A stretch of 64,000 nucleotides of DNA from Casuarius casuarius (taxonomy: Eukaryota; Chordata; Aves; Casuariiformes; Casuariidae): contig PTFA01000279.1 of assembly GCA_003342895.1 (NCBI GenBank), positions 480,274-544,273 on the forward strand, read 5' to 3'. The notes under the pieces were generated by a model, which saw only the letters and a program-made list of their open reading frames with translations, searched no databases and was not told the DNA's origin. Within the stretch, counting starts at the first letter, position 1; each line of letters starts with the position of its first letter. The position numbers and the translations under genes are program-made. Below, piece by piece: positions 10,791 to 25,700 of this stretch.

Positions 10791-13700
10791 CTGAAAGGGT
10801 GACAAATTACTGGCTACATCATGCAGGAATCCAGTGCTCTTGGGCCTCACAGCCAACAAGTCAGAGAATCTAATGCCAAATTATGCTGCAAGAGCTGAAA
10901 TTGCACCAGGCAAAAAGATCTTGCTTTAACAGGGCAGCTGCTGCATTGGCACTTTTTATGGTTTTCACTGGACAACATCCAACACAAATCAGACAGGTTT
11001 GCTAGGTACTGCATTCAATAAGCCGAAAAGCATCTGAATAGGGTAGAAGAGCCTTCAGAGAGCCAGACACTACCACTGTAATGAACAGCCAAGCAAAGAA
11101 GATGGGGACAGTTAGAAGGGGCTTCAGCCATATGCAGATTAGTCCTTCTTGTAACACACACTGCTAAAATTATCATGTTAAAATATAGAAAGATACCACA
11201 TTCCTATGGTGTTTGTATTCTCATCCCCTGTCTTTATAGGGAGTTCAAGATAGCCTAATCTGAAATTAATTTTGGGTTTGAATATTTTGATTTAATTCTT
11301 CTACGGAAGTGATTTTCAGATACACATTAACTCTATTTCCCTGGAAGCAAATGAATTGGAACAGGACTAATAAAAGATCTTCCTCAGGCATTTTGTCTCT
11401 TCCTGTAAGATAATTTTTGGCCCTGGAAATAGCCCAGACTGCATGAATCTTTTATTAAGTTTTCTTGGCAGTTCTGTCATCCTTTCCCAAGAATATTCCG
11501 TATTTTCCTTCCTAAAAATGATTGTCACTGCAGTGCTCTGACTGCAAAGTTAAAATCAGGTTAAAAATGTACAGAGCAAATTAGAAAAAAAGGCTAGAGC
11601 CAGTCATTCAATCATCACACTTCTTCATGCCAAAAAAGAAAAATGACCAGAAAATTAGGAGAGAGGAAAAAAAAGAGGCCACTTCCTAATAATAAAAGGA
11701 CTGAAAAGGAAGGATAAAAAGTGGCCAGCATGTAGTGTGCACAAGGAAGCAATAGATAGAAATATGTCACAAAGTGCAAGACATTCAAAGGACGATCAAA
11801 CAAAACAAGACTAACATCTCAAAAGAAGATCTCGTTCTAAAAACAGAGGATAAATACCTAGAAGAACCCAACAGCAGACTAATGCTGCAAGAGGGCTGCA
11901 TAGAAATGTTCAGATACCCCAGCTTTTGCTGGAGTACAATCAAAATGGTAACAGAGAAAATAATAACATAAGAAACTGAATCTTAAAGACATTTCAGAAG
12001 AAAAGATGCTTCAAAACGCTCTGAGTTCTCATAGAAAGAGTCCAGTATCTGTAGAGGGTAGCAATTCTTTCAGTCTCCAGGTATTGAAGGCAATAAGCAA
12101 ACTGGAAAGCTCTCCAATGAGAAAGTACTTGCTGTGTTTGGCAGCATAACATATACGCTTCTTCTTCCTGAAGAGCAAGTCTAGTGCCATTCCCAGGCTC
12201 CTTTCTGCTATGGCAGAAGAGCTGACCCGACCAGCCCTAAGCTACCAGTGAGCTTGCACATGCTGTATGCCCACCCTCCGCGCACATCATGGCAGACTGC
12301 ACGGGAGAGACACTCCCCACAAAACTACTTCTAAGTCTGACATCATGGCATTCACATACTACACAGAATTATTTGCTAGGTTTTTCTTCTGTTATGTAAA
12401 GAAAAGTCATTTAACCACAGACTGTCCTAAAACTTCAACACTATGAGAATATGAAAGACCCCAGCACTTACAGGAGCAGAGGCAAGGATGCCCTCCCTAC
12501 TCTTACAAATCTTCACTAGGCAGGACAATCATCACACAGTGCAGGCTCTGGTCTGCAAGGGATACAAAGGCAGCTGAAGATCCAGAAGATGGGGTTTTAG
12601 GAACAACAGAAAAAGAGAGAAGTTCGGGAGTTTTTCCACAGCAAAAGCCGGTTATAGTCTAATTTCCACTTTGCAGCAAAACACCTAAAGAGTATTGGAC
12701 ATGATGCATGTACTAGCGATGCATCCACATAATGAGATTTCAGTGCAGTGCTTAGTGGTGGAAAAGTAATACCGGGGAATAATTTTAGAGGAAGGACAGA
12801 GCATGAAACTTGGTGTCCAAAGCTGGGCAACACAGAAGTGCTTTTTCTGGCGCTCTAATTCACTTTCCTTTATCTATTCTGTACAAAGACAATGTTTGTC
12901 ATTTAAAGAAGTTGTCACAGAAGTTTCACTGGCTTTGAAACAGAACAAAATTTCAATTATAATGGGACAAACGAGTCATTTCTCACATTTAAAATTCTGA
13001 TAAGGAAATTATTCTCCTGGGGCACTACCACGAATAGCAGCCATTTGGCAATATGAAATTATAGAACAAAGTTTACTGATATGCTCTGCTTGGTACAGCC
13101 AGAGTGATGGAGCCAAACCAAAAGCCAATTTAATTACAGTCTGAGACAAATTAGATCACAGTAGCAGCACAAAGCAGTGATAACATACCAAAAATTGGTT
13201 CCTGAGGCAGTACTATTACTGCTCAGGCCAGTGATGGTTTACCAGAGTAACACTGATGCATGTCTACACCCACAGCAAGATGTAATACACACTAACCATG
13301 ATCTCCAGAAATGTCACTGAGAAACAGCAAAAGAAGGGGTGAAAGTTACTTTGGGGAAAAAACAAACACATTTATATTATATTTTTAATTTATGCATTAT
13401 TTTAATTCCACCTAAATCATTAAAATATAGCTTAAAGATGGTTTGACTAGCATCTAAGCCTGCAGCTTGCCCCCTGCTAGGGGCTGAATTTGCTTGCTAG
13501 TGCAGGTACAAAAGTGAGGTGATGAAGGTGGGTCAGTGGGGGAGAGGAGAGGCACTATGGTTTCTTCCCCAACACACAGCACAGAGCAGGTATCATTTCC
13601 GCATATTAAGTGTTAAGCTGTGCTAATGGGGGACTGAAAGAGAGGTGGAAGGATTATAGTGCTCTTGATCTCCAGTAAAGCTCTTCCTGATTCAAATGAT

Positions 13701-16700
13701 GACCAAATCTTATGAACTCTGAAATATCTGTATAACTTCTGGCTTTAAGAGACACAGACTGTGCAACATAAATGTACATTACTTGAAGACAGTGTCTGAG
13801 AAGACAAAAAACTTACAGACACCACATTTCCCATAGGAAAAGTCAGTCTGACAGGAAAAGGTTGCACCCTTCTCCCAAGAAGTCCAAAGAGCTGAGCAAG
13901 CCTAAGATACTCTAAAACTAGCTTCCTAGAAAGATGTGAAGCATGATGAAAGCAGCTGTGAGAAAGAAACAATGACGACAACAACAGGACCAAACCCTGT
14001 CTCTTGGCCAACCTCAGCGCTTCCAGCACATACTGGAGAATCTTAGATGTTTTATAAATCTGGTCTTGGTCTTTAAAAAAAAAAAAATGCTGAAGCAGGC
14101 CAACATGCCACGCTAAACATTCTGACACACTGCTCTGCTAGTTGTGCCTTCTACTTGGCATCAAGACAGCTCCAGCCAGTAACACATAGGGCTAAGTGGT
14201 TTCTTTGTTTTTAAGGCAGCCTGCAAGAAAACTGATGCAATGTAGCAGCAATTATTGAGTTAACATGAAAATCCAGCAGAGAAGCATGACTGTGATAGGC
14301 ACAGAAATAAGCTTAGGAGGAAAGTCTGTAAGAGAATTATTTCAATGCAGGGCCTGCTCTTGCAACGTATTAATCTGACACAGTTTTCTTATATCAACTA
14401 TCTCTGCCTTGTTCATTTACTTATCAGGAGGCAAACTCAGAGCAAACAAAAGTAAGTGGTAATTCATACAACTTGTTAAGCTGCAGAAATCCTTGTGGCA
14501 GGAGCTGTAGACACTGAAAGCTTAAATGGATTCAAAAAGAGTCTTGACAAATTCATTAAAAAAAATCCATCCATCAAGCACTGTCACACACAAAGATCCC
14601 ATCTTTAGCTTAGAAAGCCTCCAAATAACAAATCAGTGAAGGTGGTAAGAGCATTCTGAGGAGTCATTGCTATATGCTTTCCCTTATCCTCTACCCTACA
14701 TATCCACTCTCGGCCAGTTTTGGGACTGGGCCTGTGATATGACTCAATATGGCCAGACTTGTGTTTTTAATTTTATATTCCCTCCTCTGAAAGTAATTGA
14801 TATATCTCCCTGATCCCTCCAAGAAGGTCAGAGATCAAGCAATAAAGAATCAATTAAGTCACATACCTACAACCTAATTACCTACCTTATAAGCTTCTCT
14901 CTCATGTAAGCAGCATTTTAAATATTTTTCTAACAAAACTGTTTACATAATTTTACAGGATCCTAGCATTCTTAAAATAAAACTTATTTGGAATCTTTCT
15001 TGCGGAAATCTCTAATGTATATACGAGATGTTTCCTATGTTAGATGTATTTCAATCCCAATATACTGTGGTAGCATTGCTCAAAACGCAGCCAAATCCAA
15101 GCAAACATCAATTTGAAAACTCAGACGCAAGATGGTTGTTAAACAGCGGAACAAAGCTATGGAGGTCTGTCTCTCACCATCTTACTAAAGGTCCTGGATA
15201 TTCTTAAGTGTCTTAATCTCACTGCTGAAGAACTGCAATATCCCACTTTATTTCAGGGCACATCCTCACCTCTGGAAGCCTATAAATTAGAACAATTAGA
15301 ACAAGTGAAGTTTAGACTGCTGAAACCCAGGACCCTCTTGACTTCATNGAAGTGTCATCCCCACCATGAACACGGGATCCACCTTAATAGCAGATCCCAA
15401 CAGTGTTTTTAGAAAGCTGATGCAAACTACAGCTTCTCATCAGGTGAGACAAAACTGGATATCTGCAAAAATATACGAAGTAACCCCAGCAAGCTGCAGT
15501 CTAGAAATCAGTTAAATCTCCCTTTCTGATACTTGATTGAGAGGAACAAAGAACCATTGTAAATAGAATTTAAGCATGACCTGGCACCATGAACATCAGT
15601 TTGAAACAGCCGACAAAGAAACAAGTTTACTATCATTAAGCTGAAATGAAACTGATGGGGCAGGGAATAAGAGGAGAACATAGCAAGTAGGACTGGGAGT
15701 GCTTAAAAGTAAGAGAGAAAAAACAGTGGGGTTTCCAAGGGCAACTGAGCAGCAGAAGTGGGGCTCAGTCAATGTCAGCATTAACTGCAGGTACTCAGTG
15801 TCCCTCATGGTTTTACAAATCTCACCTGCTTCCAAGGAACAATTCCAATTATAAATATTAAAGCCTTCACATTAAAAAAAAAAAGTCTTTGTATAAATAA
15901 GTTGTACCGTGCACCAGCATTCTATTAATACGTAGATATGCATATGACAGTATAGGAAACAAGCTGATTAAGAAATACAGTGCACTGGGCTAACCATACT
16001 TCAGCCCTGGAATACATCATACCTCCTGCTGAACTAGAAACAGCAATTAAAAGCAGTAAGTAATACACTGTTAGGGTAGGTCTGACAGCAGGAGCTTGAA
16101 AGGTATTCAATTGTTCCTTGTAGACATATATCTTTCTTCATTGCCTGCTTCTGCTGTAGCAAATCCTGCTTAGATAGCAGGCTCAAATCCTAGCAAGTGT
16201 GGCTTAAAGTCTCCTTCTCTATGACATATTCTTCTCATAGGCATGCAAGCACATCAACCTTACAAATTCTGGATTTGTCTTTTACAGCATCTCATTTTCG
16301 GAAAAAACAAAAAATCTGAAGGTGAAATTGCACGATACTAGGACTATTTTTCACCCTTAAAAGGTCTCTATTTCATTACTATTAATGACTGATGTGTCTG
16401 TGACTTAAAAAAAAAAAAAAGTGCTGCAATCGAGAGAGACACGTCCAGATTGTCTGCTAACACCAGGCTGCACTAAACAGAATATACAAAAATATACTAA
16501 ATATGATAGCAGAAGCTCCTTGACAGCACTGCTATGCAACCTGGTTGCACAGCCAACTGGACTTAGCTTGGCCTCGACAATAACTTAAAAGTATAAGTGT
16601 ATGACCTAAGCAAAACAAAAACAAAAAAAATCCCAAACCATAATTTCATATTGCCAGAGATTGTATTAGCAAACATTACAAAGCAGTGAGTGATTTCTGT

Positions 16701-19700
16701 GCCAAAACCACCTATCTGCAGGGAGAACCAACACAATTACTTTACGACAACAAATCATTAGGCATGCACAACAGATAAGAATGCCTGCACTATTGGCAGT
16801 TTATTTGAACCTAAGTCTCTAGTTATCAGTCTAAGAAGTAAAGCTAGGAAAAAAGGGAGGAGCAGAATTTGAGAGGAAAGTCTATTACCTTCCAGTCTCC
16901 CTGAGAGAGTTGCTCCAATTTTCTGATCCAAGCAGGAAATTAAAATCCAACAAGAAACCCCTCTCATAACACAACCAACATAACTTCCTACCAGTATAAC
17001 AGGGAATCACTGTGGTCTGCTTACAATAAACATTGTTGCATTGCCTGCAATTCAAGTTTATCTGCCTTCAAATTAAGTATAGCTCCCTTTTTGCAAAGCT
17101 TGAGCAGTCAGCTGATAGCTGAAACAAATATATCTGAATAAAAGCAAGAACTAAGTAGGGGTTATACTTATGGTGTCAAACCCAATACTGATCCCAAAGT
17201 GCTTCTGACACCATCAGGAACATCTCACAGAAGCATGTTTTCACCAGCCAATCTGATCCTGGAGCAGTTTGTTTAACTGATCCTCAGTACAGTCCAAAGG
17301 GTCCCTTTAAGGCAACTCTTCTCCCTTCTGCCTGGAGAGGGCTTTTGTGGGGAGCCTGTTCACTTTCCTTCAAAGGTGGCCACTCTGAATCCCTCTTCTC
17401 TTTACAGCTGTGGACAACAGTACCTTCCTTGAGACCTTACTTTTGGAGAACAGTATTCTACCTCGAATAACCTACTCAAATAGCCATTTGGTAAGCTGAT
17501 AACATCTGTTACTTAGTGTTCTTGTATGTAACCTAGTGTGAGGGTTATTAAAATGTTCACAACTTGAGGTTAATCATTTTAAACATCCATACCAGAGAAA
17601 ACAGTGCTTGTCTCATCCATTAAAGTCATTATATCATACAGGCATGTCACCATAATTATAAAAGATTAAATCAACTAATCCAAAAGCTATCCAGAGGATA
17701 GGAACACAACAGCAAGTTCCTGCTCAGAGATGACATTGTATTTGATGTTTCGATTAAAATTCTGGGAGATGGACTACTTTGCAGAGAAATCCACATATTT
17801 ATAGATCTGCTACATAGACTTTGCTGCCAAAAGCTTTCTGAAATTTAATAAAAATTAGGAGAAGCAGCAACTGCCACTTGCTGCACTGACCTGTCATATC
17901 AAACCAAACAAGACTAAACGGGACATTAAAATTCTTCTAGTTTTCAAGCCCACTGCTGATCACAGCAGAGATTCTGTTTATAATTACCCAGAAGAGATAT
18001 CCTGGGACTGACAAAAATGTTTTATCATGCCAACTTTTCATCACTTAAAATCATCTCTCACCAGCACTTCTATAGCTATTTTTTCTGTTTTTTCTGAGAA
18101 ACTCTCTTACATTCTTGAAGCATGCTCAGTGAGGAATGCTCAGCTTTCCTCTGCCCCCTGTTTTTGGCAAATTTACAGTTACTTTCTCTGATCTGCAGTC
18201 TTATAATTTTTCAGTTTGCTGACGGCTGCTGACTTGTCCCAAGGTGATGTCCTCATAGCTGACCCACTTTTTCCTCTATCCTTCGGAAATCCCCATACCT
18301 TCTCAACCACAACCAAGGGTTCTCAGAGCTCTTACCTCAAAGACAAAACTCAAGTCCCCAGAGGTGTAAAACTTGTTTTAAGACTGGAAGTTCAAATTCC
18401 ATGTTTATTTGAAGGGTCTACAATTCTAGCGGAATTTGTTTCCTTTGTAGTTGATGTGAAGATAATACTAACAAAAACCATCAAGACAGGTGATGGCTGT
18501 TGCACACACCTGTTTCTCTCTATGCCTGAACATCTTAAAAAAATATATGAAAACTCTTTTATATGCAAGCAAGGTCTGTTTTATTCTTTCTGCACTGTTT
18601 TGTAAGTTAGTTTCCAAAGGAGAAACGGTGGTCTTGCCACTAAAAGATTATGGAAGAGCTTTACAAGTCTGTCTTGGTTGCCTCTAAATAAGCCATTTCC
18701 ACATGTGTCAATGATGGCATCTAGTCCACAACTGTCAGTACCTTTTTGCATTTTCCTAGCCATGCAAATAATTATTTCCTATCCATAATCTATGATAATA
18801 GGTTCTTTCTATCTGCTGAGTTTAACAGTTCTATGAATATGCATCTTCTAATTCTGCCATTAAATCTTTCAAGATATTACACTATATCACTGTTCTTTAC
18901 AGAAAAGTCCCTTGAATACTATTCTTAGCAAAAACCACTCCAAAATGTGTTTTTCAGGACAAACTCATTGTTATAATACATATATTTATTGTGATCTTTA
19001 ACTTGCCAGAGCTGTACTAGGTAACTGGATACTGAGAATTTCCTATTACAGAACACAGATGGTCCGAATTTGTTTCTATTAAAAAGGCAGCATAAATCAG
19101 ACACTTGCTATCTAAAATGAGATTTTTTTACATGAAAATATGATATAAGGTTTCAATTCTGTTCATAACTGTATTAAACTCATGGAAAACTACATTAGGT
19201 ACCTGAGTGGGCAAGCACTTACAATTTTTCAAACTGATCTCAACCTGAAAAGGGTAATTACGCATTCTATGCTCAACATGCCACAGTACACTGGCTACCA
19301 GAGAACATTTTTAATGATACTCCACAGACAGAACAATGGCTACTTCAAATCCAGGCAAGGCTGGTCAGGGTGGGGAGGTAGTGGTGGCGGGGAAAGGAAG
19401 AGAAATCATTTCATCACGAGAAACACAGATAGCAATAGCAAAAAAAAAAAAAAGTTTGGCAAAAAACAGCAACTGCACTAAAAATATCAGCTCCTGAGCT
19501 GGCAGAAAACTTGCATATAGGCTGCAAAGACCAAAGCCATCAGATAGCCCTGAGGCTTAGAACCCAAATGCTCCCTGACATTTCCCTCGTATTAGCTATT
19601 GTGAGAGTGAGAAAACACTTGACTACCTGCACTTTGAATTTGCACCTTCTACCCCTTTTTTTCCTGCTAGCTCAAAAGACAAAGCCCCTCAAGCCTCATC

Positions 19701-22700
19701 TTTGCTCAATACAAGTACACTATCCTGGGTCTCTTTAGATACAGGAAGCAAAGAATCAAGAAAAAACAAGAGTCAAGCAAAAACAAAAAGTGCATCTTAT
19801 GCAAAATGCCTCTCAATACAACCAAACTCAAGCTCAGACATCTAGGAACAAGGCATATAGGTCATGCCTACAGGCACAGCATTGCTACAGATATAAGCAG
19901 AGAAAAGCAAGGCAATTCTGTCCTTGTCCCTTGTCTACCACTGGTGAGAGAGAGCGGAATACTGTATAATGCCAGCATCCACATCTAATGGTCACTGAAA
20001 GGCTGAAAAACGACTTTCTAGCTACCTAAAAAGCTAAACTCTTTAAAGTGTATATATCTCATCAAAAAGGCAAATGAGAGGCAAATTAATTTAGTGTAGA
20101 AGTATCTCCCTATGGAGAAAATTTACAAAACTAAAGGGATCCTCCTGTCTGGCTCATCTTCTGCTGGAACTTGAAGCTAGACAAGTCCAATTTGTTTTTC
20201 ATGGCAGTTTTCTTTTCCTTACGGAAAGCACCTAGAACAAGGGAGACGATACATACTAGATCTCTTGTTCTTTTCAGATCAAGGCTGGACACCTTTCAAA
20301 AGACATGCTTTAGCTGCTATAAATCCTACTTTTTTGATGGGGGAGGATGGTTGTTAGATACTAATGAATAATGGTTGAGAATCAGTGGCACAATAGTACA
20401 CCACATTACCTACAGTCCCTCCTCCATGAGGTCTACAAACATACATTGATCCTGGATCCACAGCTTCAGGGTCCTGGTTAGCTAATCTAAAAACTACCTC
20501 CAATGAAGGGAAACAGTGCCCCTCTTCCCTGCCACCTGTGAGCTCCTGCACCCAGGATCCCGCTACGAGAAAGTTCGGTGGCCTGTCCAAGCAGAAAGTC
20601 TATTCTTCTTCCTTATCGTTATGGTTATCTCCTTGGCTTAAAGCTCCTTTAACTGATCCATTGTAGAGTCAGTTAAATGCAAGTGCCAGCACAGTGAAGG
20701 AGCAGTACCTCAGATCCATTTCAGCCTCTGTCAAGCTGCACTCCACGTCTCTCTTGATAGCAGGAAGCCCTCAGCCTTCCATGAGATCACAGGATGCAGC
20801 CACTTCTGTTTCAAAGCAGGAGAATAACTCTGCCTGAAGCCAACTTTTCTTTTCAAGGAAAGCAAAATTTAAAGGAACCAGTTAGTTTTGATAACTTACT
20901 TCATAAACCCTAAACTAGTAAATTTTAGACTCTAAAGCATCTAGATTCTATTTAAACAATTAAAGACATGTAATTAAAACATAGAGTTCTAAATCTCATA
21001 GCACAATTTTGCCCCAAAGATGACTCCAATTTTCTGAATGAAGTATTTTGCACAGTGACAAGCAACTCTCTCTCATTCATAAGATGAGGGAAGCAAACCA
21101 CACAACTTAATGAAGCATCCAAGTAGAAGGAACATTGGCCTGACACCCACATGAAGGTAAAAACTATACAACTATACAACCCCATTGTTTGAGTGAGCAA
21201 AGCAAGTGCCAAGAATTTAAAGGACAGTTTGCCTACAGGTCAACAAATCTATGGAGTTCCCAGTCCCTAACTCCAGAAGTGAACTACAAAAATGTTACGC
21301 TAAGGGAAGAGGGAAACAACAGAATTAACTACCCCTTATTTTTCCGTTCGAGTTCCCATTACCTCTAAAAATGGCTAGAGTGGAGCTGGAAAGCAGGCAG
21401 CAGTCCAGCAGAAAGGTGAGACAGTTATAGTCTACTTCAAATGCTGCATGTTCAGCTATGTACCTCTGAACAAATGTTCATGCACACACGCACCTCAGTC
21501 CTCAGAAACAAAGTATTGCTTTTTCAGGTTAGGGATGGATGAGCTGCAACAATTCAGGGTGTTGGGGAGGGAGGAAGAGGAACTTCAGACTATCAGTGAT
21601 GCCAAGGAGGGGAAAACATCATGTGGCAATAGGGCTTTAAGCTGACTAGCAATGGTCTTATTGGTGAAACCTTCTCACCAGATGATGGTAAGCCACACTC
21701 TTGCAACAAGAACTCCCACTTGGGAGAAGGGAGGAAGAGGAAAGCTGCAGTGATGGCTCAGTAAACAGACATTTAGAAAGCTGAGTTTGTGAGGTAAGAG
21801 GACAGCATGGAGACCTGCTAGTCAGGTATGAAAGTGGCATAGAGGATATTGGAAAACAGATTCTCAAGAAGAACTGGTTATATAGACCTCAATCATTTTC
21901 CCCCTCAAGTAAGTTCACCATTCATTGCTTCTTTCAGTGCATTAAACAAATGGCACCAGGCAACTCTAGTGGGTGGCAGGTTTGAAACAAATGCAAAGCA
22001 TAGTACAGCTGTGCAACACCCTGCTATTTGACACTGTGAAGACTAATCTTTACACTGGGCCAAAAAGCAACTGGACAAATACATAGGAGAAAAACAGCCA
22101 ACCAACACCCCCCCCCTCCCACAACCAATGGAGGACAACTGAATAGAAAGGCAAAAATCTCTGGCACCAAGTCACTGAACTGAAAATGACTGGGAGCTGA
22201 GAAAGAACTTCTGGAAAATGGCACCACCCCACTGCCTCTAAACTCACGCTCCCCCCAGGCATTCAATGCTGGTCACAGTCATAGACAGGATAACGCGCTC
22301 TGTGGTCTAATCCAGCACAGCCATTTTTATATTGCACCAGGGAGCAGCTGGCAAGCATGTTCCATATGGTTTCCAGTGATACAAAGGCCAAGAATGATAA
22401 CCTGGATGAAATCCCAAATTCTGTAATTTCTGATGCAGGATAGAAAAAAAATAGGAAGGAATTTTAGAAGGAAAAAAAAAAGCCAAGGGTGCTTTCAGTG
22501 GTACGCACTATTTAAATGAGATCCCCCCAAATGAACAAATGCAGACATGCCTGCATGTTTGTACAGAAATAGGCTTCAGAAGTAAGACTGGTGAACTAGA
22601 AAACACAGATTCAAGCAAGAATATTTAAGCAATCGGTACCTCAGGAACTTGATAAAAGGATTGCACTCTCTGGCCTTCCAGGGTACAAAGTAGATAGAAA

Positions 22701-25700
22701 AAGACCAGTTCAAACAAATGAGAAGAACAGCACTACATACTGAAGGAAAAAAAAAAAAGACTCCGATGAGATAGATAAATGAATGGTATCAAGCCTAAGT
22801 GGAAAAATGTAGTAGTAGAGCTACACCATTGACCATCTGACCAGAACAGTACAGCAACTGTGATTTATTGAGGGAGAACAGAGAGGCTGTGAGGTTACGA
22901 AATGTGCAACAGTGGGTAACTTCAATTTTCTCATGGAGATCAGGACATGCGACCAAGATGAAATTTTAAACAGTAACTAGAAGCAGCTAGTCATTAATTT
23001 TTGAGAGAAAAAGCAATACCTGGCTTCTTCTTTAGGAAGAAAAGATTTGAAATATTCCTGAGAAGCATTCTGTAATATTAACAGCAATATCCTCAAACTC
23101 AGAATCTTTTCTGGGAAAAGGATAATCTGCTACAGCATTGATGGTTAAATACTACATAAAGGACATTAAAAAGAGCAGCCAAGAGAATAAACTGCTTGCA
23201 GGGAGCAAAGCTGTTGCTTAGACACTCTACTTCATTGACACTCTACTGCAGTCAGAGCAGAAGTACACCACCTACCAAAAAGACCTTTCTTTAGCCAGAT
23301 CAACTTCTCCTTGGTCCTTTTAAATTGCTTGATTTTAATTCTAATTGAGTTCTTGTACAAACCAAAGTCTTTTTAAAACAGAAGATGCATGCAAAAGAAG
23401 AAAACAGAAAACAGCACAAGTTCTTCCAACTTACAAATAAAATCATCAGGAAAAAATAAAGAGATGGAGCAAATCACCAAAGATATAAAAACTACATGTT
23501 TTTTCACACATACCAGACCAGACACCAGTGAGAGAGTCTACTGGATGGCAGATGAACAAGGAATAGAAAGACTGCACAGAGAAAAGATAAGGGAAGATGC
23601 AAAGGATTTTTTCCTTGTTCTTTATTTTAAAGAGCTCTGCAGATGATCTGGAAAATAAGAAAGTCTTACTTCTGCACCAGACATGTTCAGAGAAATTAAA
23701 ATTAAAAATAAAACTGGCAGACAGATGGGAGAAGTCATACTTCATAGACCTATTAGGAAGAACCGGGTGTTTTTAGGAAGATTCAACAAGCATGCAGATA
23801 AGAGTCATCTCACTAATAAACAGTATATCTAGATAGCCAAAACCTTCTGGCGTGGTAGCAGACCAAAGGCCCTTAAAAATTAGTATGTCACAGGATAAAA
23901 CCAAAGTTTCTCTCAGACAAATAACCAGTTAAAACAGGGGAAGACAAATAGGAACATATAGTTAAGTTTCACAACAGAGTCCTATTGCCAATGGAATGAC
24001 AAACCTTGTATACACAGACAAAGTTATTCAGGCTAACAGATAAAAAGACCGAAAAACTGCAGACTACAAAAACAAGAAGGGTATAACTAAGAAAATTATA
24101 CTATGTACATCCTCTTAATCTTTCCTTAAGCATCATTGCTTGGTCACTGTTAGAGAAAGGACTGGAGCAATATGGGCTTTTGGCCTGACCAGTCAGGTTT
24201 ACAGACTAATTGAGCTCTTTTCACTAGGGATCAACTTACCTGTTTTGCTAACTATCTTTTTATATCTGATCGTCTAGCCACCAAAGGCTCATATATGTAT
24301 AGCCTCTGGACCGATGGCGAGCCTTGTAACATTTCCTATCCCATGGATGGTAAGGAATCTACCCTGCTGTACTTCCACCTCTCATGGCTGAAACTAAACC
24401 CCTTTTTATGGCTGGCCTCCCCTATTTCTCTGCAGGGAAAAAATTCTGCAACCACAAGCATTATCTCTGCTCACCATTGTACCCATATGGCTGGAGTGTC
24501 ACGTGTCAGCCCATGGTCTGCAGTTTGTTCCTTTCATACCATTCAGCAAATTACAGACAAGGCTTGACACAAAAAGGAAAGGGCTTCCAAGCACATCTTA
24601 CTTGATCACACCCACAGTGCATCAGACTGCCAACATCTCCCTTCTCAACTACAAAAAGACCCTTTCCTATGTAAACAACTCTTGAGTAGTGAAGAAGACT
24701 TAATGGAAAACAATACGGAATTGGGTAAGGTGAAAAGGAATTGCGAGTCTGATGAAAAAAGCTGCTCTGGTGACTTTTTTTTCCATTAAGCCCAATATAC
24801 TGACTTATCTGCTGATCTCCAAGAAGCTGAATAGTTCATCTGTCAAACAACAGTTGATATACATTGAGTTCCAGATTGGACAGTTAATGTTAGATGATTT
24901 CCCACATTTTCTGAGATAACAGTCGTGGGTCTCAACAGTGTGATACAGAGGTTATTTGCAGCCACTGTTGTGGAGAACAGCAAGAGTTGGTCTTGCATGA
25001 CCTGGATGAGGACTGCCATTGCCCAGTTTGCATCTGGTGAGGCTCTTACAGTCAAGGAGGTCTCAATTAGGGATCAAGGGCATAACATATAAATCACATC
25101 ATCTCCTTCACCTCCCACCTTTCTTTCCTAAGGCTTCAACAAACATACAATAGTCTCATATTTTTCTTCTGTTCTAGGGAGGAAAACCTCCTAGCTGGCC
25201 TTTCTCAGTTCTCCCTCCCTAAGCAATCTTCACAGTTATTCCAATCGGATCATGTCTCAAAAAGACATTTCAGGAGGTTTCAGGGGAAATAACTGCTCTT
25301 TGGGTTTTTGAGAGATGAGGGGAGGGAAGCACTAATTGTGCCTATTCTGTATTTTCTTCAGTAAACCAGCCGAGCTTAAACTTCCTTTTGTACAACGGAC
25401 AGCTCGATAGCTGATGTTTCTGCAATCACTCCAGCAAATCTTGGGCTATGCCTTGCAACATTCAGAGGAGGAGATGCCAACAAACTCAATAAACCCTAAA
25501 AAATGAGGGAACAGTTTACAAAGCCCATGTAGATTCTGTAAAAATATATTGCCCTATGAGGGCCTATTTTCTGTCTTCTGCTCCGACTATTTCTAAAGTG
25601 AACCAATGTGATTGGAAGGTCAACATGGAGCTCTAGCAGATAAATCTTACCTAGGTCCTTCCTAGGAAGGACAGCCGTTCCTGCACAATTTATCTGGACC

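Noticed and set aside
24295..24567. 90-codon plus-strand open frame with Trp-rich stretch
   Set aside because: It has no recognisable domain, overlaps other open frames, and lies in what appears to be intronic DNA.
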